Assembly: GCA_963971225.1 (NCBI GenBank)
Contig: CAXARI010000035.1
Coordinates: forward strand, 1-64,000
DNA length: 64,000 nt
Reading direction: 5' to 3'
DNA from: Melieria omissa
Taxonomy: Eukaryota > Arthropoda > Insecta > Diptera > Ulidiidae
Shown here: one piece after another, positions 63,377 through 64,000 of the stretch
Position numbering within the stretch: position 1 is the stretch's first letter
Layout: every line of letters begins with the position of its first letter
Made by a program: the position numbers and the translations under genes
The notes under the pieces: generated by a model
Database searches by the model: none
Seen by the model: the letters and a program-made list of their open reading frames with translations, nothing else
What the model was told of the DNA's origin: nothing

Positions 63377-64000
63377 GCGACTCTTCGCTCCCTTACTTTG
63401 AATGTAAAACCGAGAGCGGAGAGACACTAAAATTCCTGGTAGATACTGGGTCAAGCAAGAACTACATCCAGCCAAATCTTGCGAGGAAAACCTATCACAA
63501 CGCCATTCCCTTTTTCGCCAAATCTGTAGCAGGCGACATTAAAATACAGGAACATACCTTCATCAACTTATTCAACCTAGAAAATAAACTTAAATTTTTT
63601 GTTATGCCATCCCTCAGGTCATTTCACGGCATCCTAGGAAATGACAGTCTCAAAGAATTAGGCGCAGTAATCCACGCAGGCAAAAACTACATGATTTTAA
63701 AGAATGGTTCTAGAATAAAAATCAAACAGTTATCCACCCAGTCCGTGAATCTACTGAAGGACGACAAACTTACGAATGAGCAAACAGACGTAATGGGGAC
63801 ACTGATAAACAAGTTCCCAACACTTTTCTCTGAGCCCGATGAAAAGCTCACCTATACCACGAAGGTGGTCGGGGAGATTAGGACTACTACGGATTCCCCA
63901 GTTTACAGTAAATTCTACCCATACCCCACAGCACTAAAGCAAGAAGTCGAAAGGCAAGTTCAGCAACTGCTTAATGATGGTATAATCAGACCTTCTAGGT
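63373..64000 (+). CDS. pol: Start of pol (protease, beginning of RT), incomplete at window edge
   Basis: Open for 209 codons from ATG 63373 to the window edge, in the -1 frame relative to gag. Aspartic protease: LVDTGSSKNYI at about residues 25-35, with a second conserved block FHGILGNDSL near 84-93. RT begins with the linker DSPVYSKFYPYP and QQLLNDGIIRPSR at the edge, the standard entry to gypsy-type RT. No stop or frameshift is seen. RNase H, integrase and any env are outside the window. Confidence 0.88.
   Translation, partial: MSDSSLPYFECKTESGETLKFLVDTGSSKNYIQPNLARKTYHNAIPFFAKSVAGDIKIQEHTFINLFNLENKLKFFVMPSLRSFHGILGNDSLKELGAVIHAGKNYMILKNGSRIKIKQLSTQSVNLLKDDKLTNEQTDVMGTLINKFPTLFSEPDEKLTYTTKVVGEIRTTTDSPVYSKFYPYPTALKQEVERQVQQLLNDGIIRPSR

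Larger units (their letters stand above)
60649..64000 (+). mobile_element. Errantivirus-like Ty3/gypsy element, 5' part (runs off window)
   Basis: Order on the plus strand: LTR (60649-61095), PBS TGGCGCCCGAG overlapping the LTR end by one T, a ~940-nt leader with a CAG-rich minisatellite, gag (62036-63376), and pol starting at 63373. The LTR ends AGTT...AACT and follows CATACA, a YRYRYR target as favoured by gypsy-type integrases. The gag lacks zinc knuckles and pol begins with the protease, both typical of gypsy/ZAM/17.6-type errantiviruses. Any env and the 3' LTR would lie beyond the window. Confidence 0.85.

Overview
The window looks like insect heterochromatin, most likely from a higher fly (Diptera). 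The evidence is a long AT-rich satellite array packed with nested transposable elements. The families present (a LOA-clade LINE with RNase H, a Jockey-type LINE, an mdg3/Micropia-like gypsy element and an errantivirus-like gypsy element) are typical of dipterans. I see no host protein-coding gene, rRNA, ordinary tRNA gene or CRISPR array. The species cannot be fixed from sequence alone.

The ground substance is a tandem satellite with a monomer of about 1.17-1.19 kb (blocks 1-1765, 7340-8318, 12370-13898, 18885-25557, 30074-38153, 38920-47310 and 55083-59200). The monomer has a readable history. It consists of about five diverged ~175-bp sub-repeats, one of which carries a fossil hAT-type MITE of about 338 bp flanked by a perfect 8-bp duplication (ATATAGAT). 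An older ~175-bp satellite was therefore hit by a DNA transposon, and the composite was then amplified. Around 31-38 kb the monomers form a three-monomer higher-order repeat with a period of 3522-3523 bp.

Insertions from left to right: (1) an mdg3/Micropia-like LTR retrotransposon on the minus strand (1770-7339, 213-bp LTRs, 4-bp TSD). Its gag is split by a foldback MITE, and its pol carries a nonsense codon and a lost integrase aspartate. (2) A tandem, 3'-truncated duplicate of the same element, shifted by 5030 bp (8319-12369). (3) A LOA-like LINE on the minus strand (13899-18884) with an intact ORF2, a tRNA-like antisense pol III promoter in its 3' UTR, and an apparent 167-bp target duplication. 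(4) A CR1-like LINE on the minus strand (25558-~30073) with a PHD-finger ORF1 and one nonsense codon in ORF2. (5) A 766-bp TIR element (38154-38919) containing a perfect 36-bp palindrome. (6) A 721-bp TTAA-flanked TIR element (47311-48031). (7) An apparently intact Jockey-type LINE on the plus strand (48045-52730). (8) A pogo-like TA-flanked element (52784-55082), itself hit by a 963-bp hAT element (53086-54048) that retains the hAT dimerisation domain. (9) An unresolved block (59201-60648). (10) The 5' half of an errantivirus-like element on the plus strand (60649 to the window edge) with LTR, PBS, repeat-rich leader, gag and the start of pol.

All recognisable coding capacity is transposon gag, pol, LINE or transposase sequence. 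The value of the window is as a stratigraphic record: most insertions have clear target duplications, so the order of events (satellite, fossil MITE, amplification, younger insertions, local duplication) can be read directly.
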